27,723 nucleotides of DNA from an uncultured Oscillospiraceae bacterium (GTDB lineage Bacteria; Bacillota; Clostridia; Oscillospirales; Oscillospiraceae): assembly GCA_900763965.1 (NCBI GenBank), contig CAAFMG010000146.1, forward strand, positions 1 to 27,723, read 5' to 3'. Below the pieces are notes generated by a model that was not told the origin of the DNA, did not search any database, and worked only from the letters and a program-made list of their open reading frames with translations. How positions within the stretch are numbered: position 1 is the stretch's first letter; the number at the start of each line of letters is the position of its first letter. Below are positions 1 through 7,743 of the stretch, one piece after another. The position numbers were made by a program, and so were the translations under genes.

Positions 1-13
1 CCTTGGCGGGCAA

Positions 14-39
14 AAAGACCTGCCCGAAGGCAGGTCTTT
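14..39 (-). terminator. Intrinsic terminator of the MsmK-type ATPase gene
   Basis: Perfect 11-bp stem (AAAGACCTGCC and its complement, 14-24 and 29-39) closed by a four-base loop that reads TTCG on the minus strand, followed on that strand by TTTTTG. It lies about 240 bp past the stop codon of the ATPase gene because a 221-bp MITE sits between them. Confidence 0.8.
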
Positions 40-57
40 CGGGAGTATGATTTCTTA

Positions 58-278
58 GGGAAGCTCTGATTAAATTGGCAAGAGCTGGTAGCGAGAGATT
101 TTGTTCTCAGGCAAGGTTTGGAAAAGGTCGGAATACTGTATGTACTCGCAAGGAGTATGCCGCATCCGTAAGCCAGCTTGCGCTGGCAACGGCTACGCTA
201 TATTTCCCGTTTTCCAAACCGCAGGCTGGGGGCAAAAGATCCGCTACCCAGCCGCAGACGATTTATTCAGAGTTTCCT
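58..278 (+). mobile_element. Foldback MITE, subfamily 1, copy A
   Basis: A 221-bp non-coding element with imperfect terminal inverted repeats: left end GGGAAGCTCTGATTAAAT, right end (reverse complement) AGGAAACTCTGAATAAAT. It is flanked by TA dinucleotides (56-57 and 279-280), as expected for a TA target duplication of the IS630/Tc1-mariner kind. Inside, GGTTTGGAAAA near 115 and TTTTCCAAACC near 210 allow the whole element to fold back, with a small CCAGC/GCTGG hairpin near its centre. A 221-bp copy in opposite orientation lies at 1735-1955, roughly 85-90% identical by eye. No transposase is encoded. The right TA is part of the ATPase stop codon. Confidence 0.75.
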
Positions 279-1462
279 TAGCCTTCCAGGTTCAGGCCAG
301 TCTCCTTGGAGAACAGGTGGCACACATGACCGGGGAAGTTGTACTTGACGGTGTTGCCGTGGCTCAGAGCGCTGACCTCGGCAGTGGTCATATTCATGGT
401 GGAGACCACCATGACCACGTCACGGCCCATGGAGGTGACATGCAGGTGGACGGAGGAGCCCATCAGCTCGGAAACGTCCACAGTGCCGGTGATGCCTTCG
501 TCTGCCAGGGTGATGTGCTCAGGACGAACGCCCAGAACCACATCCTGCTCAGGCACATTGTTGGCAGCCAGTCTGTCCTGCTTCTCCTGGCTCAGAGGAA
601 CGGTCAGGCAGTCCAGCTTCACAGCGTACTTGCCGTCTTCCTTCACCAGCTTGGCATTCTCGAACAGGTTCATCTGAGGGGTGCCGATGAAGGTGGCAAC
701 GAACAGATTGCGGGGATGGTTGAAGACCTCCTGAGGCGTGCCGATCTGCTGAACCTCGCCGTCCTTCATGATGACGATACGGTCGCCCAGAGTCATAGCC
801 TCAGTCTGGTCGTGGGTAACATAGATAAAGGTGGTATTGATGGTTTCGCGCATCTTGATGATCTCTGCACGCATCTGGTTACGCAGCTTGGCGTCCAGGT
901 TGGACAGAGGCTCGTCCATCAGCAGGACCTTGGGCTCACGAACGATGGCGCGGCCGATGGCCACACGCTGACGCTGACCGCCGGACAGAGCCTTGGGCTT
1001 ACGGCCCAGGTACTGGGTGATGTCCAGGATCTCAGCAGCTTCCTTAACCTTGCGGTCGATCTCGTCCTTGGGGGTCTTGCGCAGCTTCAGAGCGAAAGCG
1101 ATGTTGTCGTAAACGGTCATGTGGGGGTACAGAGCGTAGTTCTGGAAAACCATGGCGATATCACGGTCCTTGGGGGCCACATCGTTGACCAGCTTGTCGC
1201 CGATGTACAGTTCGCCGCCGGAGATCTCTTCCAGACCAGCCACCATACGCAGGGTGGTGGACTTACCGCAGCCGGAGGGGCCGACCAGAACGATGAATTC
1301 CTTATCCGCGATCTCCAGGTTGAATTCCTGGACGGCGATAACGCCTTCGTCGGTAATCTTCAGGTTGTTCTTCTTCTCGGTTTCGCCCTTCTTCTTTTTC
1401 TTCTTGGTGTCATCGCTGTGGGGGTAGATCTTGGTGATGTTCTTCAGGGTTACACTTGCCAT
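278..1462 (-). CDS. Sugar ABC transporter ATP-binding protein, MsmK/UgpC/MalK type
   Basis: Cytoplasmic ATPase subunit (394 aa) of a carbohydrate ABC importer. The sequence shows Walker A GPSGCGKST, signature LSGGQRQRVAIGRA, Walker B VLLMDEPLSNLD, switch THD and a C-terminal TOBE/MalK-like regulatory region. A lysine-rich insertion (KKKKKKGETEKKNN) sits between the first strands of the nucleotide-binding domain; I recall similar insertions in gut Clostridia homologs. The start is taken at 1462 because GGAG lies about 10 nt upstream and the N-terminus MASVTLKNITKIYP is the family start; 13 residues of in-frame upstream reading are ignored. It has no permease or binding-protein gene beside it, as is usual for shared MsmX/MsmK ATPases. 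The transporter at 14.7-18.2 kb lacks an ATPase, so this one could serve it (inference). The gene is bracketed by inverted MITEs. The exact sugar cannot be told from the ATPase. Confidence 0.93.
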   Translation of the reverse strand: MASVTLKNITKIYPHSDDTKKKKKKGETEKKNNLKITDEGVIAVQEFNLEIADKEFIVLVGPSGCGKSTTLRMVAGLEEISGGELYIGDKLVNDVAPKDRDIAMVFQNYALYPHMTVYDNIAFALKLRKTPKDEIDRKVKEAAEILDITQYLGRKPKALSGGQRQRVAIGRAIVREPKVLLMDEPLSNLDAKLRNQMRAEIIKMRETINTTFIYVTHDQTEAMTLGDRIVIMKDGEVQQIGTPQEVFNHPRNLFVATFIGTPQMNLFENAKLVKEDGKYAVKLDCLTVPLSQEKQDRLAANNVPEQDVVLGVRPEHITLADEGITGTVDVSELMGSSVHLHVTSMGRDVVMVVSTMNMTTAEVSALSHGNTVKYNFPGHVCHLFSKETGLNLEG

Positions 1463-1614
1463 ACTTTTTTGGCTCCAAACGCACCGAATCCTCGGGTGCA
1501 TCCTCGCATTCCGCAGAGCAAAACCGCGGAAGCATTACGACAGGTCTCCACACTGCCGCACCGTGAGCCGAACGGGTTTATCCTCCTTTATTTTAGCGGT
1601 AATATGCCTATTTT

Positions 1615-1675
1615 GTGGAGTAGGCATACTCCACCTGGATACACCCATGATACCATATTTTGCATAGGGGGACAA
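1615..1675 (-). promoter_or_regulatory. Promoter and candidate operator of the ATPase gene
   Basis: On the minus strand TTGTCC (1670-1675), a 17-bp spacer and TATCAT (1647-1652) form a plausible sigma-A promoter. Just downstream of the -10 lies an inverted repeat with 8-bp perfect arms, GTGGAGTA and TACTCCAC (1615-1622 and 1627-1634), suited to a repressor site or a 5'-UTR hairpin. About 150 nt of leader follow before the ATG. The leader also holds an AAAGGAGG-like sequence near 1570-1580 without an ATG after it. The other bases of 1463-1614 show nothing else I recognise. Confidence 0.5.
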
Positions 1676-1734
1676 TAGGGGATTGTGCCAGTTTTTCACG
1701 GTAATTTCTAGGCAAAATCACAAGTATCCTTCTA

Positions 1735-1955
1735 GGGAAACTCTGAATAAATCGTCTGCGGCTGAGCGGCGAATCTTTTGTTCCCAGTCCGCGGTTTGGA
1801 AAACGGGAAATATAGCGCAGCCGTTGCCAGCGTAAGCTGGCTTACGGATGCGGCATACTCCTTGCGAGTACATACAGTATTCCCTCATTTTCCAAACCTT
1901 GCCTGGAAGCAAAATCTTTCGCCGTCAGCTCTTGTCGATTTCATCAGAGCTTCCC
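1735..1955 (-). mobile_element. Foldback MITE, subfamily 1, copy B
   Basis: 221 bp, the same length as copy A and in the opposite orientation. Terminal inverted repeats are GGGAAACTCTGAATAAAT on the left and GGGAAGCTCTGATGAAAT as the reverse complement of the right end. TA dinucleotides flank it (1733-1734 and 1956-1957). The internal part shares with copy A the same TTTGGAAAA arms and the central CCAGC/GCTGG hairpin. It sits about 60 bp upstream of the ATPase promoter and 9 bp from the T-tract of the hydrogenase terminator. Confidence 0.75.
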
Positions 1956-1964
1956 TAGCATTTC

Positions 1965-2003
1965 AAAAAGGACGGGCTGACAGCAGAATCTGCCGCCAGC
2001 CCG
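1965..2003 (-). terminator. Intrinsic terminator after the hydrogenase gene
   Basis: A 14-bp stem with two G-U pairs on the minus strand (1990-2003 with 1973-1986), loop ATT, followed by CCTTTTTG. It lies about 65 bp past the hydrogenase stop codon. Confidence 0.75.
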
Positions 2004-2066
2004 GTTCTTTTCCTTATGCGATGGTTCTATCCGGAAGCGTCCTTTCGGTTCCGGGGTGTTGCCTTC

Positions 2067-3572
2067 CTAATCCAACTTCTCGCCCACGTCCCGGTAAGAG
2101 CTTTCCAGGGGAGAGCGGAGTTTGGCATCCTTCCTATAGCCGTCCACGCACTTTTTGGCCTGGGCAACGCTGAGGATGGTTCCTGCGCCGGCGACACAGC
2201 CGCCGGGACAGGCCATGCCCTCCAGCAGATAGCCCTTGTACTTTCCGGCCTTGGCCAGGGCCATCAGGCGGCGGCAGTCCCGCAATCCCTCGGCCCGGGC
2301 GGTCTTGACCTCCAGGTCGGGATACTCCTGATGCACCAGATCCGCCACCGCACCGGCAACCCCTCCGGCCACGGCAAAGCCCCGTCCGGCGGCACTGCCC
2401 TCGTTGAGGCAGTCGCTTTCCTCCAGGGCGGCAAAGTCGATCTCCTTGGCCTCGAACATACCCTGCAATTCCTCAAAGGTCAGCACGAAGTCCACATCGC
2501 TGCGGATATCCGCCCGGATGGCCTCCAGCTTCTTGGCGGCGCAGGGGCCCACAAAGACCACCCGGCAGCCGGGGTACTTTTTCTTCATCAGCCGTGCGGT
2601 GAACACCATGGGGGTCAGGGTCATGGAGATCTTGGGCATCTGGTCGGGGTAGAGCTTTTCGATCATGGCGTGCCAGGCCGGGCAGCAGGAGGTTGCCATG
2701 TAGTCCTGCTGGGCAGGCACCTTCTCCAGGAAGTCCTTAGCTTCCTCCACGGTACATACGTCTGCACCCACGGCCACCTCTACCACCCGGTCAAAGCCCA
2801 GCTGCTTCATGGCAGTGACAAACTTTCCCGGGGAGACCATGCCGCTGAACTGACCGACAAAGGCCGGGGCCACAATGGCGATAACCTGATCGCCCTGCAA
2901 AATGGAGCGCACCACCTGGAAGATCTGACCCTTGTCCACAATGGCGCCGAAGGGGCAGCTGACCAGGCACTGTCCGCAGGCCACGCACTTGTCCTGGTTG
3001 ATCACCGCCCGGCCCCGCTCATCGGAGCCGATGGCATCCATGCCGCAGGAGACCTGACAGGGCCGCTCCAGGTGGACGATGGCATGATAGGGGCAGGCAG
3101 CTGCGCACTTGCCGCATTTAATGCACCGCTCCTGATCAATGAAGGAGCTGCCGTTGACAAAGGAAATGGCATCCTTGGGGCAGACCTTCTCACAGGATCG
3201 GGCCAGGCAGTTCTGGCAGCAGGGCATCACCCGGTACTGGTTGGTGGGGCAGGCGTGGCAGGCGTAGGGGATGATGTTGATCAGCGGGGGCTCATAGTAC
3301 TGCTCTGCCACCGCCGCCGCGTCCATGCCTTCGCTGACCAGGTGCCGTCCCTCGCTGGGACGCAGGCTCAGGCCCATGGCCAGGCGGACCCGCTCACCGG
3401 CAATGGCCCGCTCCAAAAATGCAGATTCCCGGTGCAGGGGCCGGTCTCCGGGGACGATCTCATAGGGCAGGTCGTTGGCCGCCTCCAGATCGCTGCCGGA
3501 GTAGGCCATCCGTGCCACCTCCGTAAATACTTTCTTCCGAATATCGGTAATCAGTGAGGGGATGCCTCTCAT
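2067..3572 (-). CDS. Monomeric [FeFe] hydrogenase, group-B-like, with ferredoxin domains
   Basis: Iron-only hydrogenase of 501 aa, expected to couple H2 formation or uptake to ferredoxin. In numbering from an ATG two codons upstream (3578), H-cluster motifs are visible: L1 TSCCPAW (296-302), L2 GPCAAKK (344-350) and L3 MACPGGC (455-461). Ahead of these are two ferredoxin-type 4Fe-4S motifs (C152/155/158/162 and C198/201/204/208) and an extra cysteine-rich N-terminal segment (C107 to C133) that can hold at least one more cluster. This layout fits the family I know as FeFe_hydrog_B1 (TIGR04105). There is no N-terminal 2Fe-2S domain, no small-subunit domain and no neighbouring HydE/F/G maturases or NAD-linked partners, so it is probably stand-alone. 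The second ATG (3572) is preferred because AAAGGAGG is 7 nt from it and only 1 nt from the first ATG. The L2 residue before PC is Gly, while clostridial hydrogenase I has Met. Confidence 0.92.
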   Translation of the reverse strand: MRGIPSLITDIRKKVFTEVARMAYSGSDLEAANDLPYEIVPGDRPLHRESAFLERAIAGERVRLAMGLSLRPSEGRHLVSEGMDAAAVAEQYYEPPLINIIPYACHACPTNQYRVMPCCQNCLARSCEKVCPKDAISFVNGSSFIDQERCIKCGKCAAACPYHAIVHLERPCQVSCGMDAIGSDERGRAVINQDKCVACGQCLVSCPFGAIVDKGQIFQVVRSILQGDQVIAIVAPAFVGQFSGMVSPGKFVTAMKQLGFDRVVEVAVGADVCTVEEAKDFLEKVPAQQDYMATSCCPAWHAMIEKLYPDQMPKISMTLTPMVFTARLMKKKYPGCRVVFVGPCAAKKLEAIRADIRSDVDFVLTFEELQGMFEAKEIDFAALEESDCLNEGSAAGRGFAVAGGVAGAVADLVHQEYPDLEVKTARAEGLRDCRRLMALAKAGKYKGYLLEGMACPGGCVAGAGTILSVAQAKKCVDGYRKDAKLRSPLESSYRDVGEKLD

Positions 3573-3688
3573 ACCCATTCCTCCTTTTTCTCCTTAGGCC
3601 CGCTGCGGGCCATTGCTGAAACGAACGTTTTCACATAAGCCGCTCCCCTGCCGCATAGGCTTGACTACCAAGCGATGGAGGGATGGCT

Positions 3689-4840
3689 ATGAGAAGGGTG
3701 TGCGTAGGGCTGGCGGGACTTTGGCTGCTGGTGCAGCTGGCCTGTCCCGGTTTTGCTGTAGAATTGCAGGTAGGCGGAAAAAGTGCCGTGCTGATGGATC
3801 TTGCCACAGGGACGGTGCTATACGCGCAAAATGCCAACGAGCCGCTGGCTCCTGCCAGTGTCACCAAGGTGATGACCATGCTGCTGGTGATGGAGGCCAT
3901 TGACGCCGGGAAGATCCGGTGGGAGGATCCCGTCACCACCTCCGAGGCCGCTGCCGCCAAAGGGGGCAGTCAGATCTATCTGAAGGTGGGCGAGACCATG
4001 ACCGTGACGGATATGCTCAAATCCGTGGCGGTGTCCTCTGCCAATGACTGCGCCTGTGCGCTGGCTGAACACATTGCCGGTTCCGAGGAGGCCTTCGTCC
4101 AGCAGATGAACCGGCGGGCTCAGGAGCTGGGAATGGAAAACACCCACTTCGTCAACTGCACCGGTCTGGATGACAGCGAGGAAGCCCGGCAGCACCGCAC
4201 CTCCGCCATGGATATCGCCCGGATGTCCCGGCAGCTGCTGAAATACCACCCGGATATTCAGAAATTCACCACCATCTGGATGGACACCGTCCGGGACGGG
4301 GCCTTTGGCCTATCCAATACCAATAAGCTGATCCGGTTTTACGATGGGGCCACGGGGCTGAAAACCGGCTTTACCTCCGGGGCAGGCTACTGCCTGTCCG
4401 CTTCGGCCCAGCGGGAGGGGTTGGGGCTGATCGCCGTGGTCATGGGGGCGGAAAGCTCCAAAATCCGTTTTCAGTCCTGCAAAACCATGCTGGATCACGG
4501 CTTTGCCAATTACGCCCTGATCCGCCCGGATCTGTGCGATGTGGGGCAGGTGCCTGTGGTACTGGGAAAGGAAAACGCCGTTTCCCCAAAAATGGCCCAG
4601 GATGGCACCCTGCTCATTGACAAGGCCCAGCGGAGCACCGTGGTCACCGATGTCCGGCTGGAGGACTCTGTCACCGCCCCGGTTCGTCCGGGGCAGCCTT
4701 TGGGGACCCTCACCCTTCGCGCCGGGGATCAGATCTTGCAGCAGATCCCGCTGGTGGCTGCCGAAGGGGTGGAGCGGCTGGGCTTTTGGGATCTGTTCAC
4801 CGCCGTTCTCCGGCGGGCAGCCATGGCAAAGTCCCTGTAG
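3689..4840 (+). CDS. D-alanyl-D-alanine carboxypeptidase (PBP5/6, DacA/DacF-like)
   Basis: Penicillin-binding protein of low molecular mass, peptidase family S11, that trims the terminal D-Ala of peptidoglycan stem peptides outside the membrane. The 383-aa product has a signal peptide (hydrophobic run ending near ...CPGFAVE), the SxxK active site in PASVTKVMT (Ser about residue 57), the SxN motif in SSANDCA, and the KTG box in GLKTGFTSGAG. A C-terminal PBP5-type domain follows, ending with a weakly amphipathic segment that may anchor it to the membrane. Two ATGs occur at 3683 and 3689; the second is better placed behind GGAGGG. It faces the hydrogenase gene head to head across about 110 bp and converges with the tldE-type gene with only 9 bp between stops and no obvious terminator. 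A sporulation-specific role (DacF) cannot be told from a housekeeping one. Confidence 0.93.
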   Translation: MRRVCVGLAGLWLLVQLACPGFAVELQVGGKSAVLMDLATGTVLYAQNANEPLAPASVTKVMTMLLVMEAIDAGKIRWEDPVTTSEAAAAKGGSQIYLKVGETMTVTDMLKSVAVSSANDCACALAEHIAGSEEAFVQQMNRRAQELGMENTHFVNCTGLDDSEEARQHRTSAMDIARMSRQLLKYHPDIQKFTTIWMDTVRDGAFGLSNTNKLIRFYDGATGLKTGFTSGAGYCLSASAQREGLGLIAVVMGAESSKIRFQSCKTMLDHGFANYALIRPDLCDVGQVPVVLGKENAVSPKMAQDGTLLIDKAQRSTVVTDVRLEDSVTAPVRPGQPLGTLTLRAGDQILQQIPLVAAEGVERLGFWDLFTAVLRRAAMAKSL

Positions 4841-4849
4841 TGTATTCCC

Positions 4850-6187
4850 CTATTTACCTGCCACGGACAGTCCATCCACCAGGACGCTGGGACTGCCCAC
4901 CCGGCCCATGCCGGGGAATTCCAGATTGTCTGCCACTGCCCGGATGTTTTCCAGCAGGCTGTAGAAGTTGCCTGCCACGGTAAAGGACTTGACCCGGTCG
5001 GTCTTCCTTCCGTTTTCGATGCGGAAGCCTGCGCTTTGCAGGGAGAAGTCACCGGAAATGGCATTGGCACCGGCGTGCAGACCGTCCAGAGAGTGGATAT
5101 ACACGCCGTTTCCGGCCTGGGCCAGCAGTTCCTCCTCGGAAATGCTGCCGGGGGTCAGATACAATGTGAAGGGCTGGATGCTCACGGGAGCATCGTAGCC
5201 GCTCTTGGAGGCGTTGCCGGTGGTCTCCCGTCCGGCCAGCGCCGCATTCTTCAAGTCATACAGCAGGGTGTTCAGCTTGCCCTGGGAGATGATCTCCTTG
5301 GGGTAGGCCGGGCTGCCCTCTGCGTCAAAGCTGCGCTGCAGGTAGCTTCCGGGGTAGGCCGGATCGTCCCGCAGGGTCACCGTGGGAGCGGCAATGACCT
5401 CTCCCTCCCGATCCTTCAGGCGGCTCAGTCCCTTCCGGGCATTCTCCGCAGAGAACACGGCGGCGAAGGTACCCAGCAGCTCACTCATGGCATCCGGGTC
5501 GAAGATCACAGGATACTTTCCGGTGGGGGCAGGCTCGCCGCCCAACTGGGCCAGGGCAGAGGCCGCCACCTGCTTCGCCAGGGCATCGGTGTCGATCTGC
5601 TCCAGATCCCGGAGCACCACCCGGTAGTCGTTGGCCATTTCTTCCTCCCGGCGAACCACTGCCGCCGCCACCAATCCCACCAGGGTGGTCTGCTCCTGCA
5701 GATCCAGGCCTCTGGAATTGAAAATGGCGATCTGCTGCCGCTCGGCCACGCCCTCGGCGCTGGTGCCGTCCACCACGGCGGGGTCGGCATCATAGAGCTT
5801 TTTCTGAGTCTGTAGCACCTTGGCTGCCAGAGTGTCGGTATCGGGCATGGTCAGAGTGCCGGGGTTCAGCTTGGCGTAGGTCTTGCCCCCTTCACACAGG
5901 AACACCGGCTCGTCTGCTTCCAGGGCAGAGGCATTGTCCAGTGCCTGATCCACGATCTGCTCTGCCGCCTCCCGGGTCAGGGCCTCGGTGGAGGCATAGC
6001 CCATTTTGCCGTCCCGGATGCAGCGGAAGCACACGCCGCCCTCCAGAGAGCCGGAGAACCGGTCGATCTCCATCTGATAGGCGGAGATATCCATGGATTC
6101 CGCTGTCTGATAGTACAGTTCATAGTCTGCCACCCCCAGCGCCTGGCACCGGGCGATGACCACATTCTTAAATTCTGCAAATGTCAT
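4850..6187 (-). CDS. pmbA: TldE/PmbA-type metallopeptidase subunit
   Basis: 445-aa protein of the TldD/PmbA family (peptidase family U62). Alignable features include the N-terminal strand region around YQTAESMDISAY, the central SRGLDLQEQ segment, the glycine-rich GRETTGNASKSGYDAPVSIQPFTLYL stretch (shown here only as a landmark) and the C-terminal SGDFSLQSAGF and RVKSFTVAGNFYSLLENI parts typical of PmbA. It lacks a HExxxH motif; in characterized pairs the E subunit forms a heterodimer with catalytic TldD. It starts 12 bp after the tldD stop, with AAGGAGG ahead of the ATG, so the two are one operon. Known pairs degrade unfolded peptides and in some bacteria mature RiPPs; no precursor peptide gene was recognised nearby. 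Confidence 0.9.
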   Translation of the reverse strand: MTFAEFKNVVIARCQALGVADYELYYQTAESMDISAYQMEIDRFSGSLEGGVCFRCIRDGKMGYASTEALTREAAEQIVDQALDNASALEADEPVFLCEGGKTYAKLNPGTLTMPDTDTLAAKVLQTQKKLYDADPAVVDGTSAEGVAERQQIAIFNSRGLDLQEQTTLVGLVAAAVVRREEEMANDYRVVLRDLEQIDTDALAKQVAASALAQLGGEPAPTGKYPVIFDPDAMSELLGTFAAVFSAENARKGLSRLKDREGEVIAAPTVTLRDDPAYPGSYLQRSFDAEGSPAYPKEIISQGKLNTLLYDLKNAALAGRETTGNASKSGYDAPVSIQPFTLYLTPGSISEEELLAQAGNGVYIHSLDGLHAGANAISGDFSLQSAGFRIENGRKTDRVKSFTVAGNFYSLLENIRAVADNLEFPGMGRVGSPSVLVDGLSVAGK

Positions 6188-6199
6188 GGTGCTGCCTCC

Positions 6200-7579
6200 T
6201 TATCTGCCGCCGACGGTGATGCCGGATACCCGGATCAGAGGCTGGCCTACGTTGGTGGGGACATTGCCGCTGGAGGAGCCGCAAACGCCCTGCCCCATGG
6301 CCATATCCGTGCCCACCATATCAATGTTTTGCAGGATGTCGCTGCCCTTGCCCACCAGGCTGGCGCCCCGGACAGGCTCACAGATTTTGCCGTTGCGCAC
6401 CAGGTAGCCCTCGTTGACGGAGAAGTTGAATTCTCCGGTGACGGGGTTGACACTGCCGCCGCCCATATCTTTGGCGTACAGGCCGTACTCCATGGAGGCG
6501 ATGATATCCTCGTTCCGGTCGGAACCGGCGGCGATATAGGTGTTGGTCATCCGGGAGGTGGGGGTATAGGCGTAGCTCTGGCGGCGGGCGCTGCCGGTGG
6601 AGGGCATTCCCATCCGGCGGCCGTTGAACTTATCCACCAGGTAGCTTTTCAGCACACCGTTTTCGATGAGCACATTCTTCTGGGCCGGGGTGCCCTCATC
6701 GTCGATGTTCACGGAACCCCAGGCGTTGGGGATGGTGCCGTCATCAATGGCGGTGACCTTTTCGTTGGCGATTTTCTGGCCCAGCTTTCCGGCGAACTGA
6801 GAACGGCCATAGGCAACACTGGAAGCCTCCAGAGAGTGGCCGCAGGCTTCGTGGAAGATTACGCCGCCGAAGCCGTTTTCAATGGCCACCGGCATAACAC
6901 CGGCGGGGCAGTAGCCTGCTCCTGCCATGGTGACGGCCTGCCGTGCTGCCTTCAGACCCACCTGCCGGGGAGAAATGTCCTCAAACATTTCCAGTCCTCT
7001 CCGGCTTCCGGGGCCGCAGTAGCCGGTCTGGGATTCGCCGCCGCATTCCGCCACGGCCTGGATCAGCATCCGGGTGCGGATCTGACGATCCCGGGTGTAC
7101 AGGCCCTCGGAGTTGGCGATCTGGATGCGGTGATCCACCTCCAGCATGGTGCCGCTGACCTGGGTCACCGCCGGATCATACTCTCTGGCGGCAAAATAGC
7201 CTTCCTTCAAAATGGCCACCTTTTCCCGGTTGGCAACGCTGGTGGGTACGATCTTCACAGGATGGATATCCGCAAAGATCCGCTCCCGAAGGACGATGTC
7301 CATGGGAGCCGTTCCCTCCCCCAGGGCACCGGCAGCCTTCTCGGCACAGGCCAGAAGCCCTGCCTCGCTGGTATCTACGGTAGAAGCCATGACGCTTCGC
7401 AGGCCCCGGTACACCCGGACAGCCGCGCCCACCACATTGGTGTCTTTAATGGCATCCACCGCGTCGGAGATCATGTGAATGGAATGGTTCTGGGTGTTTT
7501 CCGCAAAAATCTCCGCATAGTCGCCCCCGGTAGACAGGGCCTTTTGCAGCACACGGCTGCAAACATCTCTGGAAATCAT
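6200..7579 (-). CDS. tldD: TldD-type zinc metalloprotease
   Basis: 459-aa catalytic partner of the TldD/TldE protease. The zinc motif HEACGH is at residues 243-248 within GGVIFHEACGHSLEAS, the family HExxxH signature. Further family landmarks are VRVYRGLRSVMAST near 55-67, IANSEGLYTRDRQIRTR near 154-170, and the C-terminal GGGSVNPVTGEFNFSV and GSDILQNIDMVGTD parts. The start is supported by AAGGAGAG about 6 nt upstream. It is the first gene of a two-gene operon with the pmbA-type gene. The divergent neighbour is the secreted SLH protein; nothing in the sequence shows that the protease acts on it. Confidence 0.94.
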   Translation of the reverse strand: MISRDVCSRVLQKALSTGGDYAEIFAENTQNHSIHMISDAVDAIKDTNVVGAAVRVYRGLRSVMASTVDTSEAGLLACAEKAAGALGEGTAPMDIVLRERIFADIHPVKIVPTSVANREKVAILKEGYFAAREYDPAVTQVSGTMLEVDHRIQIANSEGLYTRDRQIRTRMLIQAVAECGGESQTGYCGPGSRRGLEMFEDISPRQVGLKAARQAVTMAGAGYCPAGVMPVAIENGFGGVIFHEACGHSLEASSVAYGRSQFAGKLGQKIANEKVTAIDDGTIPNAWGSVNIDDEGTPAQKNVLIENGVLKSYLVDKFNGRRMGMPSTGSARRQSYAYTPTSRMTNTYIAAGSDRNEDIIASMEYGLYAKDMGGGSVNPVTGEFNFSVNEGYLVRNGKICEPVRGASLVGKGSDILQNIDMVGTDMAMGQGVCGSSSGNVPTNVGQPLIRVSGITVGGR

Positions 7580-7611
7580 AGCATCTCTCCTTCATTGATA
7601 TTGGTACTGAT

Positions 7612-7640
7612 ATGGTACACGGTATTGCCCGGAAAAGCAA
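7612..7640 (-). promoter_or_regulatory. Putative promoter of tldD-pmbA
   Basis: Minus strand TTGCTT (7635-7640), 17-bp spacer, TACCAT (7612-7617), about 33 bp upstream of the tldD start. The match is moderate. The remaining divergent region up to 7743 shows no clear plus-strand promoter beyond a weak TATGAA near 7681. Confidence 0.4.
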
Positions 7641-7743
7641 GTCTTCCCGCCGTAGAAATTTTGGCCTGCTCCCCTGTCCGATATGAATAAAATTCCCAGT
7701 ACCGGCAAACAATACCAGCGGAAAACTTTTTGGAGGTATGACT

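Noticed and set aside
101..1678. Plus-strand frame through the MITE and opposite the ATPase gene
   Set aside because: Begins inside the MITE and is antisense to a clear ABC ATPase.
3615..3640. Possible CcpA cre site (TGAAA ... TTTTCA) between the hydrogenase and carboxypeptidase genes
   Set aside because: Spacing between the half-sites is 3 bp longer than in cre sequences and the centre does not match.
4850..7743. RiPP system around TldD/TldE
   Set aside because: No small precursor-like frame with its own ribosome binding site and no other maturation enzyme was recognised on either side; the pair is also common as general protease genes.
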